From assembly GCA_012845835.1 (NCBI GenBank), contig JABAKD010000015.1:10478845-10542844 (forward strand): a stretch of 64,000 nucleotides of DNA, read 5' to 3'. Positions 43,981-58,900 of this stretch are shown here, piece by piece. The notes beneath the pieces are model-generated. The model had not been told where the DNA came from, ran no database searches, and worked only from the letters and a program-made list of their open reading frames with translations. Both the position numbers and the translations under genes were made by a program. The stretch is from Undaria pinnatifida. Its lineage: Eukaryota; Sar; Phaeophyceae; Laminariales; Alariaceae. Position 1 is the stretch's first letter. The number at the start of each line of letters is the position of its first letter.

Positions 43981-46900
43981 ACGATGTTCCAAGTGCGAAA
44001 TGATATGTACCTCATGGCAGACCTGCGAGGCAGGGGCTGCCACTCTTATCATGGACGGTGCAGACACAGTTCGACTCTGCAACATGGCATGACATGACAT
44101 TCCGGTTTCCTTGGGATAAGGAAGGCGTGTCCTTCGGAAACGATACGTAACGGTGGTGGCCACGGCAGGGGGGTCAATCCTGAGAGTCTTTCTCAGCGGT
44201 GGCTCGGGGTCATGAAATAGTTGGGTTTTTTTTTTTCGCGTGATTTTCGTCGTATATCTAGGCCGTGGGATTTTTCATCCGGTGGTAGCAGTTTTGTTTT
44301 TCTCCAAAATAGTTTTTGCAAGAGGTCTTAAGCTCCCAAAATTGAGCAGCAGTATTGAGAAAAAAAAGTGTTGCACCTCTATTGTAGCACGCGTCCCCAG
44401 TAGTGAAAAAGGGGGTACCCCGTCTACCGTAGCCATGGTTACTTGTCTAAACGTGCTTTCGGTATCGTAGCAGGCGTCCGCAGGTGGTGGTAACCAAGGT
44501 GCTCACCTGCTTGTGCCAGAGGCGGATCTCGCCACCGGATGCCGTGGCGATCAGTTGCGCGTCCGCGCTGACCGCACACGCAGTTATCGTCGCCTTGTGA
44601 GCCTTCACGAGAGGGACAGCACAGCAGTACAAAGGGATGAAACAGCCAGTTTATCACCGTTGCGCTATTGCTAATATCGTCCGCGCTGGCTGACCGCACA
44701 AGCGGTTGTCGTCCTCTTGTGAGCCTTGGATAAAGGGGCACCGCAGCAATACAAAGGGATGAAGTAAGTTATAGTAACTTATTTTGCTATTATCAATACA
44801 CTCATCCAACAACGTGTGCGCGGCACGAGTTTCATCACGTTGTCCTGCTACGGACATCCGACAACGCGCAGCGTGAACTTGAAAAACGTCGATTACTCCT
44901 AAACATTCCCTTCCCAGAAGAAAGCACATATTAGTAAATTGAATGTTTTTGCGTGGAGATCGTACAAACGCACATGTTAACGAGCCCCTTGGGGACAACA
45001 GAGGGGAAAATATCAACACGTCGGACAGATCACCGACCCCTACTTGATGATCTAGCTTATTTCAGGGAAGATCTGTACGGTCTAGCTCACGTTGCCGGGT
45101 GGGAGCCGTACGATCTGCATTGTCTAGCACATGTATCCTGGGTTGGATGTGTACTCCATGTTGTTAAGGTATTAGTGGGGTATTAGTCCGTTTGACCACT
45201 TGCAAAAGGTTAACCAATAGCTTACCCAAACTAAGCCTTATAACACTCTCCCCCCCTGAAACGGCGGGATAGCAGGTCGGCCGGATATACGGCGGACCTC
45301 TGTCAACATCCAAGCCGTTTCATTTCCTGGGGATACCGGGGAGAGTATTTTTCAAGTTCACCCATGGGGAAAATCTGAAAAGATTATTATTGTGGATGGT
45401 GGGGATCGAAACCACGACCCAAGAAACCCATGGTCTGTCGACGACGCCATTTGTTAAGGACTTTAGTGTAGTATTAGTCCGTTTGACCACTTGCAAAAAC
45501 GGACTAATACTACACTAAAGTCCTTAACAATGTATACAGAGATCCTGCACAACATCTCCTAACCGCAAATACAGGATCTACTGTAGATTGTAAATGTTAT
45601 ATAAGTTATCTAGATCGTGATCTGTTGAAGTGGCGGTTGCAGCATCGATCGCACGGAGCAGCCTGGGGTACTGAGGTAGTGGGTGTGTCCGAACTACCGA
45701 ATGCAAGAAGCTGTGTAACAAGCGTGCGGCATGGTGATGTTCGTACTACGACACGCTCTTACCAGGCGCTTGATTAAATCGCATTCGTCGATTTTTGTTG
45801 TGGCGGCATTCGCGGGTCCTAAGAGGCATAGCGACAGTGCATTGCGGCGTTGTAGGAGACTGCACACCTAGGACAGATCACGATCTAGATTATATAGATC
45901 ATCTCTACAAAGATTATCTAGAGTAGTAGATCCTGTATCTGCCGTTGCGAGACGTTGGGCAGGATATGTATATAGAGTACAGGTTTAACCCCGAAAACAT
46001 CTGCTATTAATAGATCATGCAGAAGCCACGGTTCCCACCTAGTAACGTGAGCTAGACCGTACAGATATTCCACGAAAGACCTAGATCATCACGGGGGTAT
46101 CGGCGATGATCCGTGTGGTGGGTTCAAGGCTGCCACCTCGTTGATTCCTCTCGAAAAAAACAACCTGACTGCCAGCTCGGTGGTTGTGATTTAGTCCTAA
46201 ATAGTTGCTGTGGCGAGGAATATCAACAATTTTGGTGAAGCTGGGCCAGAATCGTAAACTCTGCCGCGTCAAATGGCGGCTGACAAATAATGCGTCGCGC
46301 CAATAACAAGCTATGGACAGATCAGATGCCCATTCACAATCTGTGTCATTCAGGGCAGATGGACCTCTAGTCTATATAATCTGGATGGCCTAGATAATCA
46401 TGTTGACGGGTGCGGGGCCGTATGATCTGCATGATCTGGCATACGTTTCCACGGTTGGACCTGTTTCACACATATCCAGATCTATACAGCACAGATCCTG
46501 AACAGCATATACATCGTAACGGCAGTTTAGGAATCTAGATTATCTAGACCTCGGTCTGTCCGATGCGTGGATTTCAGACTCTCACCTCGTCGATTCCGCC
46601 AGCAAGAACCAGACCGAGCCCACTAGCCTTCTCGCGATGCACGGCTATTCGTCGGTCGCTCCCTATCGATACCACGTCTCGGGTGACGGGGCACACTACC
46701 ATCAAGGCCACGGCGCCGCTGTGAACGTTTTTCATCTCGAAAATCAGCTGCCGGTGTCACACACCAAGGGTTGGAGATTGCGGTGGTGCTGATGCTTAGA
46801 GGTTATCGATTCACCCAAGGTTGGTTCCTCTGGCTCCAAATGCTTAAATATGGGGCTTTTCACTGGTCGGACCTTCTCTCGCGGGGCGGATCGGATCAGG

Positions 46901-49900
46901 GCGACCCATGATATTTGATTACCTCCTGACCGGACCCGACTCGACCCGTGAGGTTTCCAACACCTCCTGAGCCGACCCGACTCGACCTGCGGGGTTTTTT
47001 AATACCACCTGAACCGCCCCGCGAGCCGGGTCATAACCGGTGAAAAGCCCTTGAAAAATATTAATATCGTTCTAAGCTGGTTTCTCTAAAGTTACATTAC
47101 AGGTGCATAGCCATCCCACGGTAGGGTTGCAGCAGAAAGTCCCTGAGCTCCTGACATGAGGAACTCAATATATCACCCGAAAATTGACTTCGAAGGTATT
47201 CCTTCGTACAACCCGACCAAGCCTCTATGCCTGAGTCCAAAAATATAATGTATTCGTGAAATTACTTCATTGACCGGCAGTCCTTCACATGAGGAACTCA
47301 ATCGTCCAGGGACGTTTTGGCGCAGAAATTGCAAACTCTACCGTGGGATGACTCTGCACATGGATACCATTTGCTGTGGGTGTGTTCATCCGACAATGTG
47401 TAGCATGAGATGTCCAGCTTGCAAATGAGATGCCGGCGTAATATCTCGCTGGCGGGCGAGAGCTCGTTTGAAAATTAGTTCCCGGGGTGTTATGTCTGAC
47501 GCGTGCTACGATAGAGGTACTAAGGTATACCTTTTTTTGGCGAAATTTTTTTCTGAATGACGGGGCTCCTTAACCCAAAATCGTCGGAAAATACGCCACG
47601 TTTATTTTTCATTATTCTCGTTGTGTACCAAGGCCATGGGTGGTTTCACGCGGTATAGCAGTTTTTTTTCTTCTTCAAATAAGTTTTTGGGAGAGTGTCT
47701 TAAGCTCCAAAATTGAGGGGTAGTATTAGAAAAAAAGTGGTAACCTCTATCGCAGGACGCATCGTCTTATGGTATATTGTCATTGGACGCCGACAAAACC
47801 TAGCGGTAACGGATTGCGTGTTACGTCGGAGGACTTCTTAGTAAGGAAACAGGGCACACGAGGATCTGCTCAATAGGCAAACCCGGCAGGGGACACTCTG
47901 TGTCCTCGGACCAACATCGTAAAACATACCTGGTATGGCAATGGTGGCAGAGCGGTCGTACTGATACGTAGAAAATATCGATACGTGCAAGCCTGGTGTC
48001 TCTGGAGCTACAGTTCTACTCTGACGGGATTTTCAACAAGCCTTTCAGCGTTCTCCGCGGACACCCACGCGATTTGCGGGGCAATCATTGCGGTCGGCGG
48101 GTATACTCTTAATTGGTGTCGAAAGCAATCAATACACCTGTGAAAACACGTGGCACCGCAACAATGTTTCGGCGAGTTACACAAAAAACACATAATATAG
48201 CACCCTACTGCGTGATATGGCCCCCGCCGGACACCGGTGATAATATGCATCGCCGCAATGCCTACCGAAATACAACCTCCTAGGATTTGGGTGTTCGAGG
48301 GTCATAGACGTGATTCCCTACGAAGGGGCACGGAGTACCTATGGTCCGTAGATGGTCTGAGATCTGAACGTTAGAAAAGCCAAGCGTAGATGACATCACA
48401 ATGCCCTACTTTAACAAATCTCCTCCCTCAGATGTGGAACTAAGTTAACGCTTCGTAATATGAAATGAATGAATGGAAGAATGAATGAAAGAATGGATGC
48501 ATGGATGAGCGAATGAATGAGTTGGCGAATTAATTTTCCATTGCTTCATTTTGTTCTCCCCGAAACAAATGACTATCTGCGCCATGTACATGCACCTATC
48601 TTATCTACCCATGCTTTACCGCGCGGCGTATCCCGCTCTAATCCAAGTAGGCTTCCCCCCACCTGACCGGTGACAATATGCATCACCGCAATGCCGCCAT
48701 GGGATGTACCGAGGTACAGCCTCCTAGGGTTAGGTTTGTCGGTGGTCATGCACGTGATGCCCTGGGGACACGGGGAGGCTATCGTCCTGAGAGGGTCTGA
48801 GGTCTGAAGATTCCAGAAGCGTAGGTGGTGCCCCGTCGAACCGATCAGATCCATGAGCTTCCCTGTGGGTTTTGGCGCAGAGGGAGCATCGCGGATATGC
48901 AGCCAACCGAGAACGGCACGTCAGCAGACGAACACACAGGAAGTAGAAATATGCTACGGACGATAAAAGTAGCAACTTTTAGCTAAACTTTTTGCCGAAA
49001 CACGGGGCTCCTTAACCCATATTAACCCGAAATCTTCGGAATGCCACTGATGCGACGATAGAGGTATCAAGGTATACCTTTTTTTGGCGAAAATGGTTTC
49101 CGAATGACGGGGCTCCTTAACCCAAAATCGTCGGAAATACGCAATTTTTGTTTTTGCAAGATTCTCGTTGTCTACCTAGGCCATGGGAGTTTCCGTCCAG
49201 TAGCAGTTTTAATTTCCCCAAATCAGTTTTTGGGAGAGATCTTGAGCTCCCAAATTAAGGAGTAGTATTGAGAAAAAAAGTGGTGCACCTCTATCGTAGC
49301 GCGCGTCCACTCTTGTTTGGCAACCCGGATGTGTTGTACACCTAGGCCCATGGATCTGTTCATCGGGTTGCACCTTCATTTTATTTTTCAAAATCACTGT
49401 TTTGGGTGAGTTATACTGTTATTAGTATGGATATCCTGAAGGGGTTAGGAGCCTCGGAACACACACATGGTGCAACTCTGCCGTAGAATGTGTCAGGATA
49501 GGTTCCGTGGAGAGGAAGGAAGCGCAACATTAAACCGACGAGAAGCGGGGTGTTACGAGGTATGCAGGTTCCAGAAACGCAGGTGTGATGTCCCGTCGAA
49601 GCGATCAGATCCATTAACTTGCCTGAGTTTTGGTGCTGAGGGATCGTCATCGCACGTAATGGAGGAAAACACGCCAGCGTTCACAGACGAGTTTGAATAT
49701 GTGAGTGACATGAAAGGGGGGAGGTGCTACGTGCCAAGTGTGCACCAAACAATACCAACACGGTACGAGTTGTTGCACAAGTCGAACTCAGCTTGGCTTT
49801 CCTCATGTAGATCGCACAGATCGATAGGCGGAGACTAAAGATACGTGCATAGATCATGCACGTATTCACATACCATCACGTGGAAGAGTGTACAGCCCGC

Positions 49901-52900
49901 ACAGGTCGAACCAGATCAGACTACCACGTGCCTACAAACTCAGGTACGCGCACGACTACCCTGTAGATCATTAATACGGAAACATGGCAGATCATTCAGA
50001 TATTGTGAACCAACGCCATGGAAATGGGTACACATGATGTATGTATATGTATATACGTAGTATATGTGTAGCTTGTAACGATTTAGTTTGGTTCCTGCTC
50101 TCACCGTCTTATAGGTGAGTGCACTGACCGGCCTTACGCCTTTCACACACATTTTACCTCGAATTAATTCCATGCCAGGTGCACTTACACAGGAGACCTG
50201 CTACGGCGATAGAAATAGCACTGACAGGAGTTTTGTCTCCATCTGAAGTTCGATACTCCTTAACCCAATATCTGCTACGATAGAAATAGCATTCATTTGA
50301 TTTATGTTTTGTTCTGGATTTTGAGGCTCCGCAACGCAATATCGCTGGAATATCATTTTCGGCTTTACTTTTTGTATTCGTCTTATACCCATTAATTGGG
50401 CATGACATTGTCCATCGGGTTGTGCACACTTTCGTTTGTTCCTCCAAGGCAAGTCAGTGTTTGGGTGGAGTGTATAGATTCCCAAATGAGGAGCCCCAGG
50501 AAGAAATTGGTGCACCCCTCCCGCAGCATGCCTCACAGGGTTTACCTCGAAGGTGTAAATTAATTAGCCGTTCACCCCCACGCCCGTGCTACTACCCATG
50601 ATATACTCCGTATACAGTAGTGCTCAGGCTATTTGCTTTCGAGCTTTCAATTTTTTTATTTTGCGTTTTTTACTGCTTTGTGTGTGGTTCGTGTTCTTCT
50701 CACCATTGTAGACGAGCACGCTGACCGGCCTCGCGTCTTTCACGAGCTGTCGCGTCCTCAGAACTGCCGTGCCTCCACTCCCTCGTACCACAATATCCGG
50801 CCACACGTGACACATGCTGCTGTCCAACGTAACCTTTTCTCTGAGCCTGGGTCCTCTGGGGTTCTCCTGGTAAGCAGTAGAGCGGGGTGTCGAGGGAGGG
50901 TTCATTTTTCCGGAGTAGCTACTCTCTGCGACAAGGTGTTGTGTTGATTGGCGAAACAAGATGAGGGTGGGTACCTAGCGGAGAGTCACCGGCTGTTCGC
51001 AGCATCAAGACCTCACTGATCCCAAACTATATACCAGGTACGTATTACCGCGATGACGGAATGTTACAACATACAACAAAAGCGTCGGTGTCGAGGGAGC
51101 ATGTGCAGTTGAGCTACCGTTTGCCGATCGGGTTTTATTCATATACGACCTCCATTGAGGGGGAGTGCTCGTAAAAAGGTAAAAATAGCGTCTTACTTCA
51201 CATCACCCACAGGGCACTTAGAAACCACGGTCGGGCCCGTGCCAGACCAGTTATAACGGGCGTGCACAGTTGTGCTACTATTGGCCGATCGCTCACGTGG
51301 CACTAGAAAGCCATGTCGAGTCAATAACCGACCGGCCAAATGCAGCAGCGTGGCGTCGATTCAAGACTCGACGCTTGTTTCAACATCCATTCGATACTTC
51401 AACTTGAAGCAATATGGTCAGACCACGTTACACACGAGGTTTTGCTGCTGGAGATCAAAACAATCCCATCAAGTGTTGCCGCCCCCGTCCGGACTAAGAC
51501 CCTATGTGTGATCATTCCGGGTGTTATGATATTACCCCGGGTGCTATACGATCGCCGCGGGTGCTATAAAATCGCCGCGGGTGCTATACGATCACCCCGG
51601 GTGCTATACACCGCGGGCCCTGTCGTGCACCCCTCGCTTTGTAGACCACGTATGGATCTAATCACGTGACAACGGTCGGCACGGCTCGGCACGTCTGCAC
51701 GACTCGGCACGTATATGCACGTATATGTGCGAACACCTCCATACATAGTCTAGCAGCTCGCACGTGGTACACTTGCCGTCCGCGAGGTACTTGCTTACTC
51801 ATCCACCAAAGTCATGTCGGTCATCTCGTAGGTAGAGTTTCGACCCATAACTCGACCTGCTTCATCTCTATCGTCTTCGACCGGCTGCTCTTTTTCGGGA
51901 CCATCAAAACTATACCCGCGGCCGTTTTGGGCTTTTCATGGCACGGTTCGTGCGTCCGTAGGCCACAGCAGCTCGCTCTGTCGTGGTCACGGCGGCCGTA
52001 GGTCGCGGCAGCTTGCGCTGCCGCTCCCATGACATCACGCGTTGCCACGCGCAGCACCGGGGTTCTGGAAACCCAGGAGAGTTGGCACACGATACATATT
52101 AGCCGTGGGAGTGTGGTGGGCTTAAACGTCATTTTTACCCGTCCGCCGGAGGACTAAAATAGCACACGCACACGCACACTCGCACGCACGCACGCATTCA
52201 TGCACGCACGCAAGCACGCATCCACCCACCTACCCACTCACTCACTCACTCACCGACCCACTCACCCACCCACCCACCCACCCAACCATCCACCCACCCA
52301 CCCACCCACCCACCCATCCACCCACCCACCCACCCACCCACCCACCCACGACGCGCGATACGATCAAGGCATTAATACTTGTGGCACTTTTTGGCCATAA
52401 TTCTTCTACCCCACGGGGCTCCAACAAGACGTTGTCAACCCAAAAAACTGCGCCAAATCGTCTGAACGCTATTTTGTGTCTTGCGCTACCAATAACATTC
52501 GGCGTGTACGTAGTTTATGGGTTCGTTTCTCGGGCTGTGCTTTCAATTTCTGATGGTTCATTGTGTTGGTGGAGGTATAGAGCTCCTAGAGTAAGGATCC
52601 TCAGAAACAATGAAGAGTCATCCCTCTATAGTGCTGTAGGGTTTGCAATTTTTGAGCCAAAAGGTTTCTGGCGTTCTGATTGGTTGACCTCCTCAAAGAG
52701 AGGAACTACCGGTTAGTCGTAAATATTTACGAATATAATTTGTTTCAGCACTAGGTCATAAAAGCTTGGTCGGGTTGCGCGAACGAATGCCTTCAAAGTC
52801 ATGTTTCTGGTGATGTTGATGTTGATATTGAGCTACCTCCTCATGTTAGGAGCTCAGAAAATTCTTAGAACCTTCTGCTGCAGCCGTGGGATGGCTCTTA

Positions 52901-55900
52901 AGTGCACCCCTGCCGTAGCATAAGTCGAACCCACCCACCCACCCACTCACCCACCCATCCACCCACCCACCCACTCACCCACCCACCCACCCACCCACCC
53001 ACCCACTCCCCCGCCCGCACACACGTAAACCCAGGCAAACACACACAAAACAGACACAACAACTCACAAAACACACAGCGCACAGCAGAAATACAATACG
53101 CACAACACACCATCGCTTTCCATTCGAGACGATGCTTCTCACCAGAACGTCGTCGTGCAGGGACAAGTCATGTCGGTGAAAGCTCTCGAAGCCGACGATC
53201 TCGCCCAGATTGGGCCGCCACGTGAAAATGGAGAACGTTTGCATCACCTCTGCGCACCCGTTCGCCTGTTCAAAAGGTTGGGTTTCATGCAAAATTTGGC
53301 GTTAATTCGCTGAAAAGGGGAGGATCTGGTGTAAGCAGAACATTTTTACGCCTCGGACAGGTCACGATCTAGATCATATATGGGGGATTTCGTGTCTGCC
53401 GTTATGACATGTTGTTCAGGATCAGTATATACAGAGTACAGATCCACTACTGGAAATACGCTCTAGATCGTGCATATCGTACTGCTCCCACCAGTTAACA
53501 TAAGCTGGACCATACAGTTCTTCCCTGAAACATCTAGATCGTCAAGTGAAGATCGGTGATGATCTGTCCAACGTGTTCACTTTTCTGCGGCGAGTTTTTA
53601 TATGTCACAGCGTTCGTTTGCTCGATGGCACAACTGTGGCTGTTGCTTTGAGAGATGTGAACCGCCAGAATTTCACAACTAATATCTGAACGCTAAGTGC
53701 CGTTAGCCAACCATTAAATTGCTTTAGTCGGCAAGTCGGCCGGCGAAGCCAGCTGACGACCAGCCGACGGGCCGACTTACAAGCGAGCCAAATTACCCCC
53801 CCCCCCGGCTGAGAGGAGGGCCCGCCCCAAAAACAAAATAAAATTATCCCGCATTAAACAATCCTTCCTATATGTATTGAAACCCAATAGGCCGTATGGT
53901 CGGTACCCCCAGGAGGCAGGAGACGACTAACTATTACTATAGTCCGACTACCTACGAGGTGACTCAAGTGACTCAAGTTGTACCGACTCACAGCTCTGTC
54001 AAATATGGAGGTTTTGCGCTTAGTGTTCGTTGCTCGGATTCACCACAGCACGTTTTTCTGTCGTTGTTACGGTAACTCACCGCCAAGATCGAGTCCATAG
54101 ACGTGTGCTGCGATAGGGCACGCGTGCTACGACGGAGGTATTATCAATTTATTATGGTGAAGCACTTTTTAGCGGAAACGTTCTCTGAATGATGGGGTTT
54201 CTTAACCCAAAATCGTCGCGGAAAAGTCATCCTTGCCTTGAAATATGACGTTTTTGGATACCTACAGTAAGTCATGGGCTTGTTTGTCGGGTATGCCTCT
54301 CATCTTACTCAAAAACAGCCCTCTTAGTTTACTCAAAAACAGTATGGAGCTCTTCAAGTGAGGTGCTTAGAAAAAAAATTGGAGAACTTCTATCGCAAGC
54401 ATGTGTCAGGGGTACAGCAGAAATCCCAATTTAATAGCACCCGAGACCAAAGCATTCGGGACTTTAGAGCGGTCGAATCGGCACGTCGTGCCATGGTACT
54501 AATGAAAGCCATACATTGCCCACTACAGATAAGATAAATGTATTGTTAGGAGAGCGCTTGTTTCGGCTTGTCACAGACAGGGTGCTCTTGAATCGGGGTA
54601 CCCACCGTAGTAGCCCTTTTTGCCCATAGTGTTTTCTCTCAGATGGGACTTTTTAAAAGATAAACAGCCCAATATCGTCGGAACACCTGTTAATAGTTGT
54701 GCTGTACAATATCAGTGGGCAGAACGAATTTCGACCGAAATCGCCCTTCGTAGCATTGTCCTGTTTCCCCTGGCAGCATCCAGGGGATCCATATTGGCCT
54801 ATACCTTCAGAGAGTTAATGACTACATCTGTAAAACCGCGCAGCCGGAGTACCACGCAGCCTGCAAAGCTGAGTATCGACGACCGTTCGTTAAGACCACC
54901 GAGCTCACGGCCGACGCATTCTAAATATTTTTTGCTAAAACGTGTACAACTTCATGTGGCTGTATACCAATTGTACGAGGGGCACGAGATTGTTCGTCGG
55001 CCTGCACTTCCCGCTTATTTATTTTGCCGAAGTCAGTTATATATAGGTGTGACGTATAAAGCTCCTTACGTGAAGAACACGAAACGTGGGTGCACCACTG
55101 CCTACCGTGGGAGGCGTCCCCTGCGGTCACAGGACAGACTCCCGTAACCATGGACGTGCAGGCCAAGCTACAACGTCGTCAGGCGACGTGCGAATGCGCC
55201 ATTTATGGCAAGAGCAAGGTCAAGCCGCTCGAGGTAGCATGCGCCGCCGCTTTCATGTGGCGGCCCGGTCCTTCGCGTTCGACTTTCAACAACCAGTGTG
55301 ATGTGCATTTCTTCGATTCCTTTGGGACATCGCATGGGATATCCTTTTGGGATGTCCCATGGGAGAACCATGTACCTTGGGGCGTCCCATTTGTTACGGG
55401 CGTGATATGGGGCGCTGTCTTCAACCGAACCGTGGTGAAGGTTAGAATACGACGCTTACTTTGTGAGGTGAAATTCACCCCGCTGGCACATATCCCATGG
55501 GATATGGGATACTCCATGGGACATCAAATACCGGGTAGCCCATAAAATCAATATCGTTACAAACGAGCCACGATCAAGCCGCCATGTTAATGGACTGAAT
55601 CACGCTCCTGGCCATTCCCTACGTTCCATGTAAAAAAGTCCTCCTTCGCATCTCTCGTGATAACTCTCGTTTAGCCAGCTTGCCGAGCATCAGCGTATAC
55701 TCTGGGGTACCCTAGTACAAAACCTGTTAGGTTGGTCATACCCGGGTTTAGACTCGGGTGTATACCCTACTTTGTGGGCATGGTGTGGTATATACTCTGG
55801 AATACCTGGGTACCACACCTGGTTATGTTGATAGTATTCGAGGAAATACCCAGATAACTCCAGAGTATATACTCTACAATATGTGCTTAGAAGGGTATAT

Positions 55901-58900
55901 AGTCTAGGGCGTAAGTACGGTGTATACCCTGGGGTATCCGGGCGTCGTACCTGGTTGCGGTGGTCATACCCGAGTAGATATCCGGGTACCACCAGCGTGT
56001 ATACCCTACTATGTGTGCTTAGTAGGGTACATACCCTGGGGCACCCGGGTGCCACCCCTGGTTGTGCAGGTCATACCCGGGTAGATACCTGGGTACCAGC
56101 AGAGTATCTACCCTACTAAGCAACCCGGGTACCACACCTGGTTATGTTGGTAACATCCGAGTATATGTTCGGGTGTCTCCAGAGTAAGTACCCTAATAGC
56201 ACACCCTTGGGTACCCAGGTACCACACCTGGTTGTGTTGGTCACACCCGGAAAAAAACAGGGCATATATACTCTTCCAAGCACACCCTTGGGTACCCTGG
56301 TGCCACACCTGGCTATGTTGGTCATACTCGGGAAGATACCTGGGTACCTCTATGTATATACCCTTCCAAGCACACCCTTGACACATATGCATGAGAGTTA
56401 GCAGAAAAAAAACGACCTGGCCACTCCCTGCGTTCCGTACATCTCCGGCGATAAATTTTGTTGGCGGCCTCGCCGAGTGACCACTCAGTCAAAATCTCAG
56501 CCAACGTATTTGAAGCACTCCAAGGGTGTGTTTAGCAGGGTGTACACCCTGCTATGTGTGCTTATTAGGGAATATACTCTGCGATACCCGAGTGCCACAC
56601 CTGTATTGTTGGTAATACCGGGGTACCGGGTACCTCCAGGGTATATACCCTACTATGCGGACCCTTGGGTACCCGGGTACCACACCTGGTGATGTCGATC
56701 GTACCCGGGTGGACACCCGGGTACCTCCAGGGTGTATACCCTACTGAGCACACCCTTGAAACAAACATATTAAATAAGACAAGGAAACAAACGCCATCCG
56801 TCATTCTGAACACGGTCCGTAAAAAACGTAGACTGAAGAAGTACTCACCTGGCCAGTCCCTACGTTCCAAATAAAGAACTCTCCCTTCGCATCTCCCGTG
56901 ATAGCTCTCGTTTGACCACCTTGCCGAGCGTCAGTGAAGTAAACCATTGCAGCGCCAACGATCTGGTGTCTGTGTCCGACCAGCCGGCACCAACTGCGCC
57001 TCGTCGCGACGCTTAGGACCTGTGTCGTGCAGTTTCACGTTTCAAGCGCATATCACGCGTGCACTATCCCGTTTAGGAGTACGCCCGCGATATTGGGGAC
57101 ACACTGCTTGTAATCCTGTGCAGAAAGACGTCATTTTATAGCCTCGCCCACGTTGTTCGGGGCTAAACAAATATGAAGTAGTGAATTTGTTTTGAAAAAG
57201 GTGAAAAAAATAATTGGGTAGTACATCACTGCTGCCGACGACCTGGTGGCTGTACCCGAGCAGCCGGTAGGAACTGCGTTTCGATGCGAGGCTCATAACC
57301 TGTGTCGTGTACTTTCAAACACAGGTCATGCGTACGCTAGTTGGGTATTGGGGGGAGGGCAGGACGCGTCATCGCAACACAGTTTTCGTTCAAAATAAAC
57401 GTGACTCACGACGACAGGTACCCTCTAAAGGTAGGAAGCATCACTGCATCTCGATGGATGCGGACAATTATCAACAGGTCGGCGCATGCCAAGGACGGAT
57501 TGCACACTCTACTGTGGTCGACAACGTCTATCGACAGACACCTCGCACAATCTATTGTGGCTGGAAATCGCCATCGATGGACGGACACGTGTGGCGGGCA
57601 ATATCTATGGATCAATAGTATCACCAGTCTATTGTCGCCGACAACATCTATCGATAGACATCGTCCACAGTTATTTTTCGCTGAAAATATCCATCGATAT
57701 ACGCCTTCCACAGTCAATTGTCGCCGACAGAATCTATAGATAGACACCTTCCACAATTTAGCGTCACCGACCATGTATACTGAATATCTCGATAGATTCC
57801 CCCCCTAGTCTATTATCGCTGACAAAACATACATCGACAGAGTGTCCCTCTCGTCTATTGTCGACGCAATTACCGTTGCTGCGTCTGTTGTCCAGGGTGT
57901 GCTCTATGCTGACTCTGGGAACCATTGACAGTGCTAAGTTGTCCACGGTGTGCTCTATACTGACCTTGGGAAACATGATACTGCATTTCGATGGGCAATC
58001 CCATGGCCTAGGTGCATAATACTAATAGCGAACTGATACTCGAGCGATATCGGGTGGTTGCTCGCCTGAGGACCCCCGTCAGTCTGAACCAATCTGGGCG
58101 AAGACTGCTGCGACGCATGCTCTGCGGTATTAGAGACGGCACTCATTGCAACCGTAGTTGTGCAACCATGTATTCAGTGAACCACTGAAGCGTTTGAGGC
58201 ACCGGGCTTCCCAGCTAACACACAGCGGTCTGTCCACGCCTGTCTGTCCACGCCTCGGCAGCTGTGCTTGCCTGTACTACAGCAGTGCCAAGCTTTTTTA
58301 CACCGCCTACCTGGTACCTACGGTGGTGGTGTGTACGTATTTTTTCCTGAGGATCCTCGCCAAGGGCCTCGGAACTGATTGCGATAAACCAATAACAGTA
58401 CAGCGCGACGATCAATCCCACGACGGCCTAGGTACATATCGAATATTTATAGCAAGATGAATGAAGATAATTTTCCAACGTTCCTGATTTGAGAACCGAT
58501 CCGTGCTACCTACGGCGGTGAAGGTGCATCAGTTTGGTTTTTGAGCTGCATAGCCCACCGGAAAACCGATTTTGAGCAGACTGAAACCGCAGTCCCGGTG
58601 ACCAAACCCCGTGGCGCCCAGGCATACAATCCAATCGTTTTTGATAAAAATGGTTATTTTTCCAACGATTTTGGGGTTAAGGAGACTCGTTATTCAGAAA
58701 TATTTTCGGCCAAAGAAATTTTACCAAATGCCGTTCCGACATAGATCGAATATACGTCCGTAAAGCAGTAGTAACAATATTTCTCCTCTCCTGTGACTCA
58801 CTGCCGACCATTTCCCAATTTCTCTCCCTCTACATGTTTTTCATTGTTAACTATAATATATCCTGTTTTTCGCCATTCTTCTCCTTGTTGTGATTGTTGC

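Noticed and set aside
43861-44163. Minus-strand frame of 100 codons ending in poly-Val
   Set aside because: Runs into the (AAC)n microsatellite, weak donor (gtctgc) and no homology; it does not solve the phase between exons 9 and 10.
48008-48390. Minus-strand frame resembling a WD40 fragment
   Set aside because: It overlaps an echo of exon 7 with frame breaks rather than a functional exon.
48858-48862. Alternative acceptor for exon 7 (gggaag)
   Set aside because: It fitted only before exon 6 was recognised; with exon 6 included, the cccacag acceptor at 48863 is in phase.
55090-55545. Plus-strand frame of about 150 codons
   Set aside because: Contains palindromic gggatgtcccatggg-type repeats, no recognisable domain, and sits inside an intron of the minus-strand gene; no supporting splice sites.
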